From Ruminiclostridium papyrosolvens C7 (GTDB taxonomy: Bacteria > Bacillota > Clostridia > Acetivibrionales > DSM-1351), in NCBI RefSeq assembly GCF_000421965.1, contig NZ_ATAY01000031.1, forward strand, positions 1-64,000: DNA of 64,000 bases. The letters run 5' to 3'. The translations under genes were made by a program, and so were the position numbers. Below the pieces are notes generated by a model that was not told the origin of the DNA, made no database searches, and saw only the letters and a list, made by a program, of their open reading frames with translations. Below, in pieces: positions 56,401 to 64,000 of the stretch; the first letter of the stretch is position 1, and each line of letters starts with the position of its first letter.

Positions 56401-59400
56401 TGATGAGTTCATGGATGGTCTTGTCCCCCGGATATTCTGCTTTCGTATTGTTGAAGCCATAGATTATACTTTCCTTCTCCATATTCGACATCATGTCCAT
56501 ATCTTGCAGTTTTTTCTCCGCATTCTTTACAATTTCATGGAGTAGATTTTTAAAGTGTCCTGCGATTCTTTCCACTGTTTCCTTCTTAAACAATTTGGTA
56601 CAATAATTGATGAGGAAACTGATCTTATCCCCACTGACTGTTGCCAACAGCGAAAGATCAAATTTTGCCGTTCTGTCGGCGGTTTCATAGGGTTTGAACC
56701 TATGTCCCGTCTCTTTTGCTGATGTTGTTCCTGCACTCTGCAGGACAAACATGGTATCAAAGAGCGGATTTCTGCTTATATCCCGTCTTGTATCCAGCTT
56801 CTCTACAAGCTCCTCAAATTGGAAATTCTGATTTTCATACGCCCTTAATGCATTTTCCCTGACTTCCTCCACGAATTTTCTGAAAGTCTTTCGGCATTCA
56901 GGGTAGTTCCTCATGGCCAGCGTATTTACAAATATTCCCATAAGGTTTTCCAAATCGGCATGGGGTCTCCCGGCGATGGGTGTTCCTACGATGATATCTT
57001 CCTGCCCGGTATACTTCGAGAGCAGTACATTATATGCTGCCAACAGCACCATATACAGAGTCGCCCCTGTGTCTCCCGCCAGCTTCTCCAAACCTTTTGC
57101 AACCTCAGGAGCCACATCGAATGCAATACTGTCTCCTTCGAAGCTTTGCACCCGCGGTCTTGTAAAGTCTTCGGGAAGGTTGAGAACAGGGATTTCCCCC
57201 TGGAATACCTTGAGCCAGTATTCTTCCTGTTTCCGTATCCTGTCATCCGCCTTCATCCGGTTTTGCCATGCGGAATAATCCTTGTATTGGATTCTTAATT
57301 CCGGCAGTTCCCTTCCTTCATACAGTGCTGCAAATTCCCGTGCCAGAATATCCATGGAGACACCATCCGATATGATATGATGCATATCAAACATCAGTAT
57401 ATGTCTTGTTTCACTTAGCTCAATCACACCTGCTCTTAATAAAGGTGCTTTGCCCAGTTCAAAGGGTTCTAAAAAAGAATTTACCTTTTCTTTTACTTCA
57501 ATCTCACTATTAACAGAAATTTTTTTTATGCTAAAATCAATTGTATCAATATTATGTACCCTCTGTACTATTAATCCATCTATTGTTTCAAAACTTGTCC
57601 TTAGAGTCTCATGCCGTTCTATTAACTTTCCAAAGGCTCTGTCAACTTTTCCTGTATCAAATTCTCCTTCAATAAACAGAGCTGACGACATATTGTAGGC
57701 AGTACTGTCTTTCTCAATCTGCTGCAATATATACATTCTTTTTTGAGCCGAAGATGCCTCATAATATTCCTTGTCTTCAATTTTCTTTATTTCCTCATAT
57801 GCAAGCTTTTCTCCGGAAACTATAAAATCACTTATAGATTGTATAGTTCTAAGATTAAATATATCTTTTAAAGAGATTTTAGTGTTAAGCTCATTATATA
57901 TTTTTGTCACCATTACAGTAGCTTTCAGGGAATCTCCTCCCAATTCAAAAAAATCATCATATTTATTTATTTCCTCTACACCCAGAAGTCTTTGAAATAT
58001 TTTCACAAGAATTAACTCAATTTCGTCTTTCGATATTGCATTTTTAATATTTCTGTCAAGCTCTTCACCACAGTGTTGATTTTCTTCCATATAGAGCTTA
58101 GACTCTTTATTCTCTAGCTCTGGCATACCTTTTAGGTATAATTCCAAAGGATATGTGGACACTATTAATTGTGACAGAATATAGTCCGGCAAATTACTGT
58201 CCAAAATCCGCTTTAAAACCTCGATACCCTCAGTAGTAAGCATACCCGTTTCCAGATTTACCAGAGAATTACCATTTTTCAAAGACTCTACTGCCATACC
58301 AACTTCTTTCCAGCTGTCCCAATTGATAGATACCGAATATATTCCAGCCTGATTGGATTGATATTGAGAGAAAGCATCCAGAAAGCTATTTGCTGAAGAA
58401 TATCCAATCTGACCGTAGGGTGCGATAATGGAATTCAATGATGAGCATAATATAAGGAAATCAAGCTTGTTGTTTTCTATAAATTTATTAATTTCCAATG
58501 CTCCATAAATTTTGGGAGCAATAACACAATCTGTTGTCGCTCTGTTTCTTAGCTGAATCATACCTCCATCAGGTAGTCCGGCACCATGAATAATTCCGTT
58601 GACTTCACCAAATCGTTCATGAATTATGGACATGGCTCTACTCATCTGATAAGTATCAGAAACATCAGCATTAATCAGTAAAACTTCTGCTCCTGATTCT
58701 TGCAGTCCTTTAATTTTAATGATTTTATCCGATAATTTACAATCCTTTTCAGAAGAGTTTAAATAGTCATCCCAATTTTCACTTGGTGGTACCTCCGTAC
58801 GTCCTATTAATACCAGCTTTGCCCGTACGGTCTTAGCCAAATACTCTGACATTGCCAGACTAATGCCGCCAAGACCTCCGGTAATTACATATACACCGTT
58901 TTCCCTCAGACGTGATGGTATCCCATGGCATTCTTTTAATTGTATTGGCTTAAAGTTCTGTACCCAGCGGTATTTCCCCCTATACGCAACCAGTGGGTCA
59001 TCCGTGCTGACTGTCAATTCTGAGAACAAACAATTTATAAGCTGCCGCTCCTTTATTTTATCTGTTTGAGGAAGATCGATATCAATACCTGTACACTTAA
59101 TATTATGGTATTCCTTCGGTATAGTTTTTATTGGTCCAATAACAACTGATTTCTCCGGGTTAACGCTCTCTTCCCCAGTCACTATATGCATATTATTAGT
59201 TACTACTTTAATGGATACCTTTTCTAAAAAGTTTAATTCGCCAATTGCTTGGACAATGTAAATTAATCCATATAACCCCATATCAACTGCGTTTTTAACT
59301 TTACTTTTATCCAGTTTGCAAGGGGTATCATCTGTTAAAGTCCACAAATACAAGATTACATCCGGAGTAAATTTTGATTTGTCCAAATCAATAAACAAAC

Positions 59401-62389
59401 TTTTGTAGTCTTTATCCTTCACAGGGTTAATAAAATAGCTGCAACGAGTTTCCTTGTAAAACTCAGCCCCCACCCTTACAATTCTTAAGTTACAATTTGA
59501 TAACTCCATACTTTCTATCAGCTTACTGCTAAATTCAAGTGTATTTGTAAAAACCAGTATATTCTTCCCAGTGTCAACACTTATATTACTATATGGTAAA
59601 TCTGTACGCTCCCAGGACGGAATAGAAAACCAGTTATTAATATCTTTCTTCTTATAGGTTTGAGTTAGTTTTTCGTAACTTTGATTATAGTCCATATCAA
59701 TCCAATAACGTTTACGTTCAAAAGGATAGGTAGGTAAAGGTATACGTCGCCTTTTTTCATTTTTATAAAACTGGTTCCAATCTATTTTTACTCCCACGCA
59801 CCACAATGTTCCCAATTGGTTCAAAAGAAACGCCATATCTGATGGAGCTTCCTGAATTGAATTAAACAAATTCATAATTTGACTTCTGGGAGACTGCTCT
59901 TCTACATCTTCCCTAACATGTCTTATTAGATTAACAACCGGAGTCCGGGGGGTATAGTCTTCATGCAGTCTGACCGAAGTATTCAATGTCCACCCGGCTC
60001 CCACTTCAATAAATACAGTATTATCATTTTTCAGTAATTCAGTAATCCCATCTGCAAACCTTACTGTTCCTAATATGTGTTCTGCCCAATATTCGGGGGC
60101 AGTCGCCTCCTTAGCAGTAATCCATGTACCCGTTACATTTGAAATATATGGAATCTTAGGCTTATTCAATTTTATTCTTTCTAATTTATTCAAAAAGGAT
60201 GGAATCATTGATTTCATTGCGGAAGAATGAAAAGCATGTGAAACAGGCAGCCTTATTCCCTGGAGCCCCATCTCATTTAATTGTTTTTCGAACAGCTCCA
60301 TAGCTTGTTTACTTCCTGATACAACGCAGACTGAGGAACTATTCACCGCTGCTAACGATATCTCCTCAGTTAAGAGTGGCCTCAGCTCTTCTTCTGAAAT
60401 CATAACACTGAGCATTATTCCGGCAGGCTGTTCCTGCATAAGCTTTCCTCTTAATACAATCAAATCTAATGCATCTTCTAATGTAAACACTTCAGCCAAA
60501 CAGGCAGCGACATATTCTCCTAAGCTATGGCCAATTAGAGCATCAGGTTTAACGCCCCATTTTATCAGGCTTTTAGCTAATGAATATTCCAGAATAAAAT
60601 TTAAAGGTTGCGCCACCAACGTATCTGTAATACTGACATTGTTTATATTGTTGAATTTGTCCATAGGAAACAGGATATTTTTAATATCAAAATGCAACAT
60701 GGGTTTTAAAACAGCAAAGCAGCGGTCCATCTCCTTCCGAAAGTATGGATCACTTTGGTAAAGTTCCAACCCTATATTTATGTATTGATATCCCTGACCC
60801 GGGAACATAAATACAACAGTATTCTGGTCTGCTTTCGCAATTTCAGCAATATATGTTTTATTTAATTCACTAATGGCACCTTTTACATTTTGGAATACCA
60901 CTGCTCTTCTGTATTTGAATTGAGTTCTTCCTATCTGCATTGTATATGCAAGGTCAGGAAGGCTTATATCCGGATTTTGTTCCAGATAATAAGCCAAGTT
61001 CCCTGATAGCTTATCAAGGGCATTCTGAGTTTTTGCAGATAATGGAATCATGCACCAACTATTTTTACTTGCTGGCTCATAAAGTATTGGTGCTTCTTCA
61101 AGAATAATATGCGCATTAGTACCACCAATCCCAAATGAACTTACTCCTGCCCTTAGTGGGTATTTTTCATTTTCCCATTTGTTCAAACGTTTATTTACAA
61201 AAAAGGGACTGTTATCAAAATCAATGCTTGGGTTAGGATTTTCATAATGTAGGCTTGGCGGCAGCTCTCGATTTTTCAATGCCAGTACTGTTTTTATAAA
61301 TCCGGCCACCCCCGATGCAGCATCGAGATGACCTATATTTGTCTTAAGCGCTCCAAGTGCGCAGTATTGTTTCATATCCGTATTAAAAGCAAATTTTAGT
61401 GCTTCAAGCTCTATAGGGTCACCAACCGGTGTCCCTGTTCCATGAGTTTCAATATAGCTTATGCTTTCCTCTTCCACTTCAGCCATCATCAATGAATCCC
61501 TGATAACTTCCGCTTGTCCCAAGACACTTGGGGCTGTAAATCCTACTTTTCTGTTTCCGTCATTATTAATCGCACTTCCTTTAACTACAGCATATATATG
61601 GTCACCATCATTAATAGCATCTTCCAAGGTCTTCAAAACTACAACTCCTGCTCCATTACTCATAACCGTACCTCTGGATTTTTCATCAAAGGTACGGCAA
61701 TGACCGTCTGGAGATAGCGTCATACCATCCTCGTATTTATATCCGGTTATTTGAGGCAGCATTATGGAGACCCCGCCTGCCAACGCTATGCTGCATTCAC
61801 CGTTTAGCAGACTTTGACATGCCATATGAATTGCCACCAACGAAGTTGAGCATGCCGTCTGTAATGTTATTGAAGGACCTTTAAAATTCAATTTATAGGC
61901 TATAAGTGTGCTCAAGCAATCTCTGTTAGATAATATAGTTTTGGTCAGCATATCTACATCCGAGTTCCCAAATAACGAAGCCCTCTGCCTCCAATGAACA
62001 TTATCCGAGGCTCCTGCATATAAGCCAATTGGTTTTTTATAAGAAAAAGGATCATACCCTGCATTTTCCAAGGCTTCCCAAACACACTCAAAAAACACAC
62101 GTATTTGAGGGTCCATTACTTCCGCCTCACTTGGTGTATAACCAAAGAAATATGGATCAAAATATTCCGCATTAGAAACCATACCCTTTGCTTTTACATA
62201 TTCCGGGTCATTCAAACAATTAATATCAACCCCGTTTTCTATTAATTCACTATCAGAAAAGAAGGAAATGGATTCAATTCCATTTTTCAGATTGCTCCAA
62301 AATTCATTGATGTTATTTGCCCCCGGAAACCTGCCGGCTAATCCGATAACCGCAACTTCGAGCCCATTTTTATTATTAATCTCTTCCAT
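50495..62389 (-). CDS. hybrid polyketide synthase/nonribosomal peptide synthetase, KS-AT-KR-ACP-C-A-PCP-C-A-PCP-R
   Basis: 3964 residues. KS about 10-430 (active Cys about 180 in TACSTSLVA). AT about 530-830 (Ser about 622 in GHSLGEY; HAFHS near 718 predicts malonyl-CoA). KR about 1080-1390 (GGLGGI near 1170; Ser, Tyr, Asn catalytic set in CSSLNSIIAPYGQIGYSSAN). ACP Ser about 1487. C1 HHIISDG about 1670. A1 about 2010-2455; binding-pocket residues read D-A-W-F-L-G-N-V-V, the leucine code. PCP1 Ser about 2511. C2 HHIISDG about 2690. A2 about 3030-3475; code D-A-W-T-I-A-A-I-C, the phenylalanine code. PCP2 Ser about 3527 in an unusual GVNSM. Terminal reductase about 3600-3900 (TGSTGFLGAH; Tyr about 3765 in YIATK). 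No epimerase or thioesterase. Predicted release as an aldehyde or alcohol. Starts 14 bp inside the upstream PKS gene. Confidence 0.95.
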   Translation of the reverse strand: MEEINNKNGLEVAVIGLAGRFPGANNINEFWSNLKNGIESISFFSDSELIENGVDINCLNDPEYVKAKGMVSNAEYFDPYFFGYTPSEAEVMDPQIRVFFECVWEALENAGYDPFSYKKPIGLYAGASDNVHWRQRASLFGNSDVDMLTKTILSNRDCLSTLIAYKLNFKGPSITLQTACSTSLVAIHMACQSLLNGECSIALAGGVSIMLPQITGYKYEDGMTLSPDGHCRTFDEKSRGTVMSNGAGVVVLKTLEDAINDGDHIYAVVKGSAINNDGNRKVGFTAPSVLGQAEVIRDSLMMAEVEEESISYIETHGTGTPVGDPIELEALKFAFNTDMKQYCALGALKTNIGHLDAASGVAGFIKTVLALKNRELPPSLHYENPNPSIDFDNSPFFVNKRLNKWENEKYPLRAGVSSFGIGGTNAHIILEEAPILYEPASKNSWCMIPLSAKTQNALDKLSGNLAYYLEQNPDISLPDLAYTMQIGRTQFKYRRAVVFQNVKGAISELNKTYIAEIAKADQNTVVFMFPGQGYQYINIGLELYQSDPYFRKEMDRCFAVLKPMLHFDIKNILFPMDKFNNINNVSITDTLVAQPLNFILEYSLAKSLIKWGVKPDALIGHSLGEYVAACLAEVFTLEDALDLIVLRGKLMQEQPAGIMLSVMISEEELRPLLTEEISLAAVNSSSVCVVSGSKQAMELFEKQLNEMGLQGIRLPVSHAFHSSAMKSMIPSFLNKLERIKLNKPKIPYISNVTGTWITAKEATAPEYWAEHILGTVRFADGITELLKNDNTVFIEVGAGWTLNTSVRLHEDYTPRTPVVNLIRHVREDVEEQSPRSQIMNLFNSIQEAPSDMAFLLNQLGTLWCVGVKIDWNQFYKNEKRRRIPLPTYPFERKRYWIDMDYNQSYEKLTQTYKKKDINNWFSIPSWERTDLPYSNISVDTGKNILVFTNTLEFSSKLIESMELSNCNLRIVRVGAEFYKETRCSYFINPVKDKDYKSLFIDLDKSKFTPDVILYLWTLTDDTPCKLDKSKVKNAVDMGLYGLIYIVQAIGELNFLEKVSIKVVTNNMHIVTGEESVNPEKSVVIGPIKTIPKEYHNIKCTGIDIDLPQTDKIKERQLINCLFSELTVSTDDPLVAYRGKYRWVQNFKPIQLKECHGIPSRLRENGVYVITGGLGGISLAMSEYLAKTVRAKLVLIGRTEVPPSENWDDYLNSSEKDCKLSDKIIKIKGLQESGAEVLLINADVSDTYQMSRAMSIIHERFGEVNGIIHGAGLPDGGMIQLRNRATTDCVIAPKIYGALEINKFIENNKLDFLILCSSLNSIIAPYGQIGYSSANSFLDAFSQYQSNQAGIYSVSINWDSWKEVGMAVESLKNGNSLVNLETGMLTTEGIEVLKRILDSNLPDYILSQLIVSTYPLELYLKGMPELENKESKLYMEENQHCGEELDRNIKNAISKDEIELILVKIFQRLLGVEEINKYDDFFELGGDSLKATVMVTKIYNELNTKISLKDIFNLRTIQSISDFIVSGEKLAYEEIKKIEDKEYYEASSAQKRMYILQQIEKDSTAYNMSSALFIEGEFDTGKVDRAFGKLIERHETLRTSFETIDGLIVQRVHNIDTIDFSIKKISVNSEIEVKEKVNSFLEPFELGKAPLLRAGVIELSETRHILMFDMHHIISDGVSMDILAREFAALYEGRELPELRIQYKDYSAWQNRMKADDRIRKQEEYWLKVFQGEIPVLNLPEDFTRPRVQSFEGDSIAFDVAPEVAKGLEKLAGDTGATLYMVLLAAYNVLLSKYTGQEDIIVGTPIAGRPHADLENLMGIFVNTLAMRNYPECRKTFRKFVEEVRENALRAYENQNFQFEELVEKLDTRRDISRNPLFDTMFVLQSAGTTSAKETGHRFKPYETADRTAKFDLSLLATVSGDKISFLINYCTKLFKKETVERIAGHFKNLLHEIVKNAEKKLQDMDMMSNMEKESIIYGFNNTKAEYPGDKTIHELIKEQVGRTPENIAVVHGEEKISYRELDSRAEAVSQNIMEKGIDCDEVVGILLNPSVDMFTAILGVLKAGAAYLPIDANYPQQRIEYMLKDSRVKLLVSTEEMSRKIEFDGDIIEIGSIRTPAERKEVVKTITKPNHMAYVIYTSGSTGMPKGVVVEHRALVNLCWWHIDRYGVTERDRATKYAGTGFDASVWEIFPYLLRGAAIHIIPEEIKLDVDKINEYYEKNEISISFLPTQICEQFMQLENKSLRYLLTGGDKLKYYKKQSYELVNNYGPTENTVVATCYTVKNSSTNIPIGKPINNTRVYILNGNKVQPVGVAGELCISGESLARGYMNHEKLTQEKFTENPFVQGERIYRTGDMARWLPDGNIEYLGRMDEQVKIRGFRIELAEIESVLKKQIGVKDAAVAVKEKSGDKSICAYIVSDQKIRASDIKDSLRKELPEYMVPAYILQIEKIPVTRNGKLDKGALPEPEAVSGREYIAPRNKMEETIAGIFEEILGVTAMGIEDNFFEMGGHSLRATRVVNQIEAKTGVRLPMKTIFTAPTVKLLAKEVEGVKEKEYIPIPQTEEKEIYPMSSAQKRLYLINQIDDTGITYNMPVELEMQGTLDFERLKSVLEQLTERHEVLRTSFQIQDGEAVQKVAKEVRIELEYEEWTKEENLLSGFVHPFDLGKAPLMRMKAVKTGGDKTILMFDMHHIISDGMSISILTKELFRLYNREQLKPLRVQYKDYSEWLRTRDLSKQKKYWKGVFAESVPVLDLPLDHSRPQIQSYAGSSINGMLTAKQKKAVDELCRKTGATAYMVLLSTMMIMLGKYSRQEDIVVGSPISGRTHKDTEQMMGMFVNTLAMRGYPKGDKKYLDFLKEVRESALNAYENQEYPFEELVESVEIQRDLSRNPLFDVMFVLQNNEQVNFEMNGLKMASIDSEHNIAKFDLTLNMSETEDGYAMNWEYCTDLFAQRSVERMMKHFSHLVDEITANPEGKISELSMLDEEEKRLVVDTFNDTAVEYPSGKTVVELFEEQAQKAPDNIAVVFEEEKMTYKELNEKANQLAYRLRKLGVKPDDRVAILTQRSFEMIIGILGIIKAGGAYVPMDPGYPEERIRYMLEDCRPKAILLGRVELSVETDIPDIDLFDREVYNGGTENPGHVNTPNDLLYIIYTSGTMGRPKGVMIENAGITNLKGYFKDAFGINAKDNILQFANCCFDASVWEIYMTLLHGATLVIPNQDQIQDISKLVMLLKQKDVSVATLPPVYYAKLGDVQIRVLITAGSEANHEIAQKTGGRYINAYGPTETTICASHWEYNKNSGIPERLPIGKPINNLQIYILDGMELCGIGVPGELCIAGVGLARGYLNLPELTAEMFVKNPFGKGRMYRTGDLARWMTDGNIEFLGRIDDQVKIRGYRVELSEIENVLRKLDKIDDAAVVASEDKSGDKCIYAYIVSKYEVMPDKVREILSGKLPLYMIPTHIMQIDSIPLTKNGKIHKKKLPQIELNAKTKYVAPENGLQEKLCRVVCEVLGLERVGINDDIFELGVNSMKAINIVGRLKKLGVDLSIQSVFNKKTVAKMSQEIIRDSEVEIKELNPEVSLYSKYNELISSNMIDNNIEVNENSLGNVLVTGSTGFLGAHIVDNLINVEKGKIYCVVRSTSVIDGYERIRKVFKYYFGNRYDSLIGERIMVVPGNIEDNDIESRLPGNIQTVIHAASTTKHYGFYTDFYKSNVLGTENILNFASKIGAKFTYVSTISVCGSIPKDSVKNYFDERDFYIGQDLSLSNYIATKFMAEKAVLNAFSAGSDALIIRVGNLTNRYSDGMTMMNYQDNIFANNIKSIIDMGYVTDEILDFQLQFSAVDKTAEGIVKICRNHCNKFSVYHLYNEKKVTFSKLYEAIKEAGIDLKYTEDDIILEQYRNNRINERLFEQLVLMTENSNSKLKVPAVRCEFTDWFLGRIGFEWPEIDEKYLQKTVGEYNNLEFWKK

Positions 62390-64000
62390 GAATTTCGTTC
62401 CTCTTTTCTCTTTGTAGTAAAATATTCTTTTTATTCCTTCGTTTACTTACAAAATCTGATGATTCTTCATCTGTTATAGAATATTGTGCTTCATCCCGCT
62501 TAAACAAGTACCTGCTTAATGATGAAATTGTCGTATTTGCATATAAAGACACTATGGATATATCTACATTAAGCACCGCTTTTAATCTTTGCCTTAACTG
62601 AATTAAATGCAATGAATAAGCACCCAAATCAAAGAAATTATCATCACGTCCAATATCCGGATATCCTAATATTTCCTTTAAAATATCTGTGAGTTTTGAC
62701 TCAATATCACTTTGTGATGTAATATCCTGTAGATTCAGACTTTCTTCCGGATTGTTACTTTCTTCCGACTTAATTTTGAACTGTTCATGTTCCATGTCCC
62801 ATATCCTTTTAAGGTATGCTTCTAAAGGATATGGGGATATTAGTACTTGAGCTAAAAGATGATTGGGCAGATTACTGTTCAGGATTCTTTTGAAAACCTC
62901 AATGCCTTCTGAAATAAGCATTCCATTTTCCAAATTGTCAGAAGAATGTGCACAAGCCAAATTTACAGCCATTCCCGTTTGTTTCCAAGTATCCCAATTA
63001 ATAGATGCAGTGTATGTATGCCCCTTGTTACATTGATGCTGAGAAAAGGCATCCTGAAAATTATTTGCCGAGCAATAGCCTATTTGACCAAACGGCGCAA
63101 TTATAGAGCTAAGAGATGAGCAATATATCATGAAATCAAGTTTGTTGTGTTCAATAAATTTGTTAATTTCCAATGTGCCTTGAATTTTTGAAGACATGAT
63201 GCTGTCTGTTGTTTCTCTGTTTCTTAGTTGAATTAATCCACCATCAGGTAATCCTGCGCTATGAATAACTCCATTAACTTCTCCAAATCGTTCATGGATT
63301 ACAGACATGGCCTTACTCATCCGGTAATTGTCGGAAACATCCGCATTAATCGGCAGAACCTCTGTCCCCAATTCTTCTAGCTCTTTGATTTTCATAATTT
63401 TATAAGCTAATTTGCTATCCTTTTCAGTAGAGTTTATATAGTCATCCCAGTTTTCCCTTGGTGGTATCTCCGTACGTCCTATTAATACCAGCCTTGCCCT
63501 GACGGCTCCGGCCAGATATTCCGATATGGCCAGGCCAATACCGCCAAGGCCGCCGGTAATCACATATACACCATTTTCCCTTAGTCGCCATGGCACACCC
63601 TTGCATTCATTCAGTTGTATTTCATCAAAACTCTGTCTCCAGCGATAATTACCTCTGTACGCAACTAGTGGTTCATTATCTGTAGCTGCCATCTCCGCCA
63701 ATAAACAGTTTATAAGCTGCTGTTCTTTTGCTTTATCCTCCTGAGGAACCACAATATCTATACCGGTGCATTTAATATTGGTATATTCCTTTGGTATAGT
63801 TCTAATGGGCCCGGCAATAACAGCCTTCTCAGGATTAATATTTTCTTCTCCGCTTACCATGTGCATACTGTTAGTTACAACGTTAATGGATATTTGATCA
63901 GGTATATTTAACTCCCCGATTGCCTGAGCAATATAAATCAAACCGTAAAAGCCCATATCAACCGCAGTATTGACTTTATCCCAATCCGACTCATGAAGAT
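62376..64000 (-). CDS. polyketide synthase, C-terminal part (KR-ACP), continues beyond the window
   Basis: The reading frame is open to the window edge, so the true start lies beyond 64000. The visible 540 or so residues hold a ketoreductase (GGLGGIGLA, catalytic CSSLSSIIAPFGQIGYCSAN) and an acyl carrier domain whose Ser sits in an atypical LGAYSLHL, followed by a short charged tail. The KR is highly similar to that of the downstream synthase (for example IHERFGEVNG, AGLPDGG, QLRNR and KLDF blocks shared), so the two modules arose by duplication. It should load the growing ketide onto the KS of the next protein. A 14-bp overlap shows translational coupling. Confidence 0.9.
   Translation of the reverse strand, partial: LHESDWDKVNTAVDMGFYGLIYIAQAIGELNIPDQISINVVTNSMHMVSGEENINPEKAVIAGPIRTIPKEYTNIKCTGIDIVVPQEDKAKEQQLINCLLAEMAATDNEPLVAYRGNYRWRQSFDEIQLNECKGVPWRLRENGVYVITGGLGGIGLAISEYLAGAVRARLVLIGRTEIPPRENWDDYINSTEKDSKLAYKIMKIKELEELGTEVLPINADVSDNYRMSKAMSVIHERFGEVNGVIHSAGLPDGGLIQLRNRETTDSIMSSKIQGTLEINKFIEHNKLDFMIYCSSLSSIIAPFGQIGYCSANNFQDAFSQHQCNKGHTYTASINWDTWKQTGMAVNLACAHSSDNLENGMLISEGIEVFKRILNSNLPNHLLAQVLISPYPLEAYLKRIWDMEHEQFKIKSEESNNPEESLNLQDITSQSDIESKLTDILKEILGYPDIGRDDNFFDLGAYSLHLIQLRQRLKAVLNVDISIVSLYANTTISSLSRYLFKRDEAQYSITDEESSDFVSKRRNKKNILLQREKRNEIHGRD

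Noticed and set aside
53000..57300. Long plus-strand open frames opposite the synthase
   Set aside because: They are antisense shadows of the large minus-strand gene in its GC-richer block, without domains or ribosome sites.

Overview
The window is AT-rich and reads as part of the chromosome of an anaerobic, nitrogen-fixing clostridium, probably of the Ruminiclostridium/Clostridium group. The grounds are a NifN-NifB fusion, homocitrate synthase split into NifV-omega and NifV-alpha, a NifD with the clostridial insertion, a C. pasteurianum-type [2Fe-2S] ferredoxin, a Re-type citrate synthase, and a multimodular PKS/NRPS. I have not matched it to a named genome.

Layout. 0-4.3 kb (minus): GntR regulator, aconitase and Re-citrate synthase, a 2-oxoglutarate/glutamate supply unit with a palindromic operator over its -10 box. 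4.4-5.7 kb (plus): a chemoreceptor. 5.7-12.5 kb (minus): purine operon purE-purF-purM-purN-purH-purD. 12.6-13.5 kb: AEC-family transporter. 13.9-28.0 kb (minus): nitrogen fixation, nifH-nifI1-nifI2-nifD-nifK-nifE-nifN/B-fdx-nifV(omega)-nifV(alpha)-modA-modB-modC, plus a small zinc-ribbon gene; modC carries a one-base frameshift. 28.0-30.0 kb: the divergent regulatory region of nifH and, on plus, an AnfO-like gene followed by a repeat protein. Terminator hairpins lie between predicted promoter and first gene on both sides, which suggests attenuation. 30.1-30.8 kb: deoC.

30.9-38.6 kb looks like one undescribed system. It has an AvrD-like enzyme and a P-loop NTPase (plus), a multi-TM histidine kinase with a LuxR-type response regulator (minus), and an oxidoreductase-MFS-oxidoreductase operon (minus). 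The AvrD-like operon and the oxidoreductase/MFS operon share a nearly identical 24-bp dyad placed 18-19 bp upstream of a TATAAT box in the same orientation. I infer a small-molecule (perhaps acyl-sugar) signal that is made, exported and sensed by these genes.

38.9-40.6 kb: a cell-wall hydrolase with four peptidoglycan-binding repeats. 40.7-46.9 kb (minus): polyol-type dehydrogenase, ribose-type sugar ABC transporter (ATPase gene frameshifted in an A7 run), and a ROK regulator. 47.2-50.5 kb: small membrane protein, exonuclease, PadR/DUF2812 pair, a truncated S66 peptidase and a start-less gene remnant. 50.5-64 kb (minus): a 3964-residue hybrid synthase KS-AT-KR-ACP-C-A-PCP-C-A-PCP-R and the end of an upstream PKS. 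Adenylation codes read as Leu then Phe and the last domain is a reductase, so the product is predicted to be an acyl-Leu-Phe aldehyde or alcohol. The synthase is a composition mosaic, with a GC-richer middle.

Two diverged copies of a structured repeat (about 13.7 kb and 27.0 kb) lie in the two largest intergenic gaps of the first half. No tRNA, rRNA, CRISPR array or intact insertion sequence was seen.
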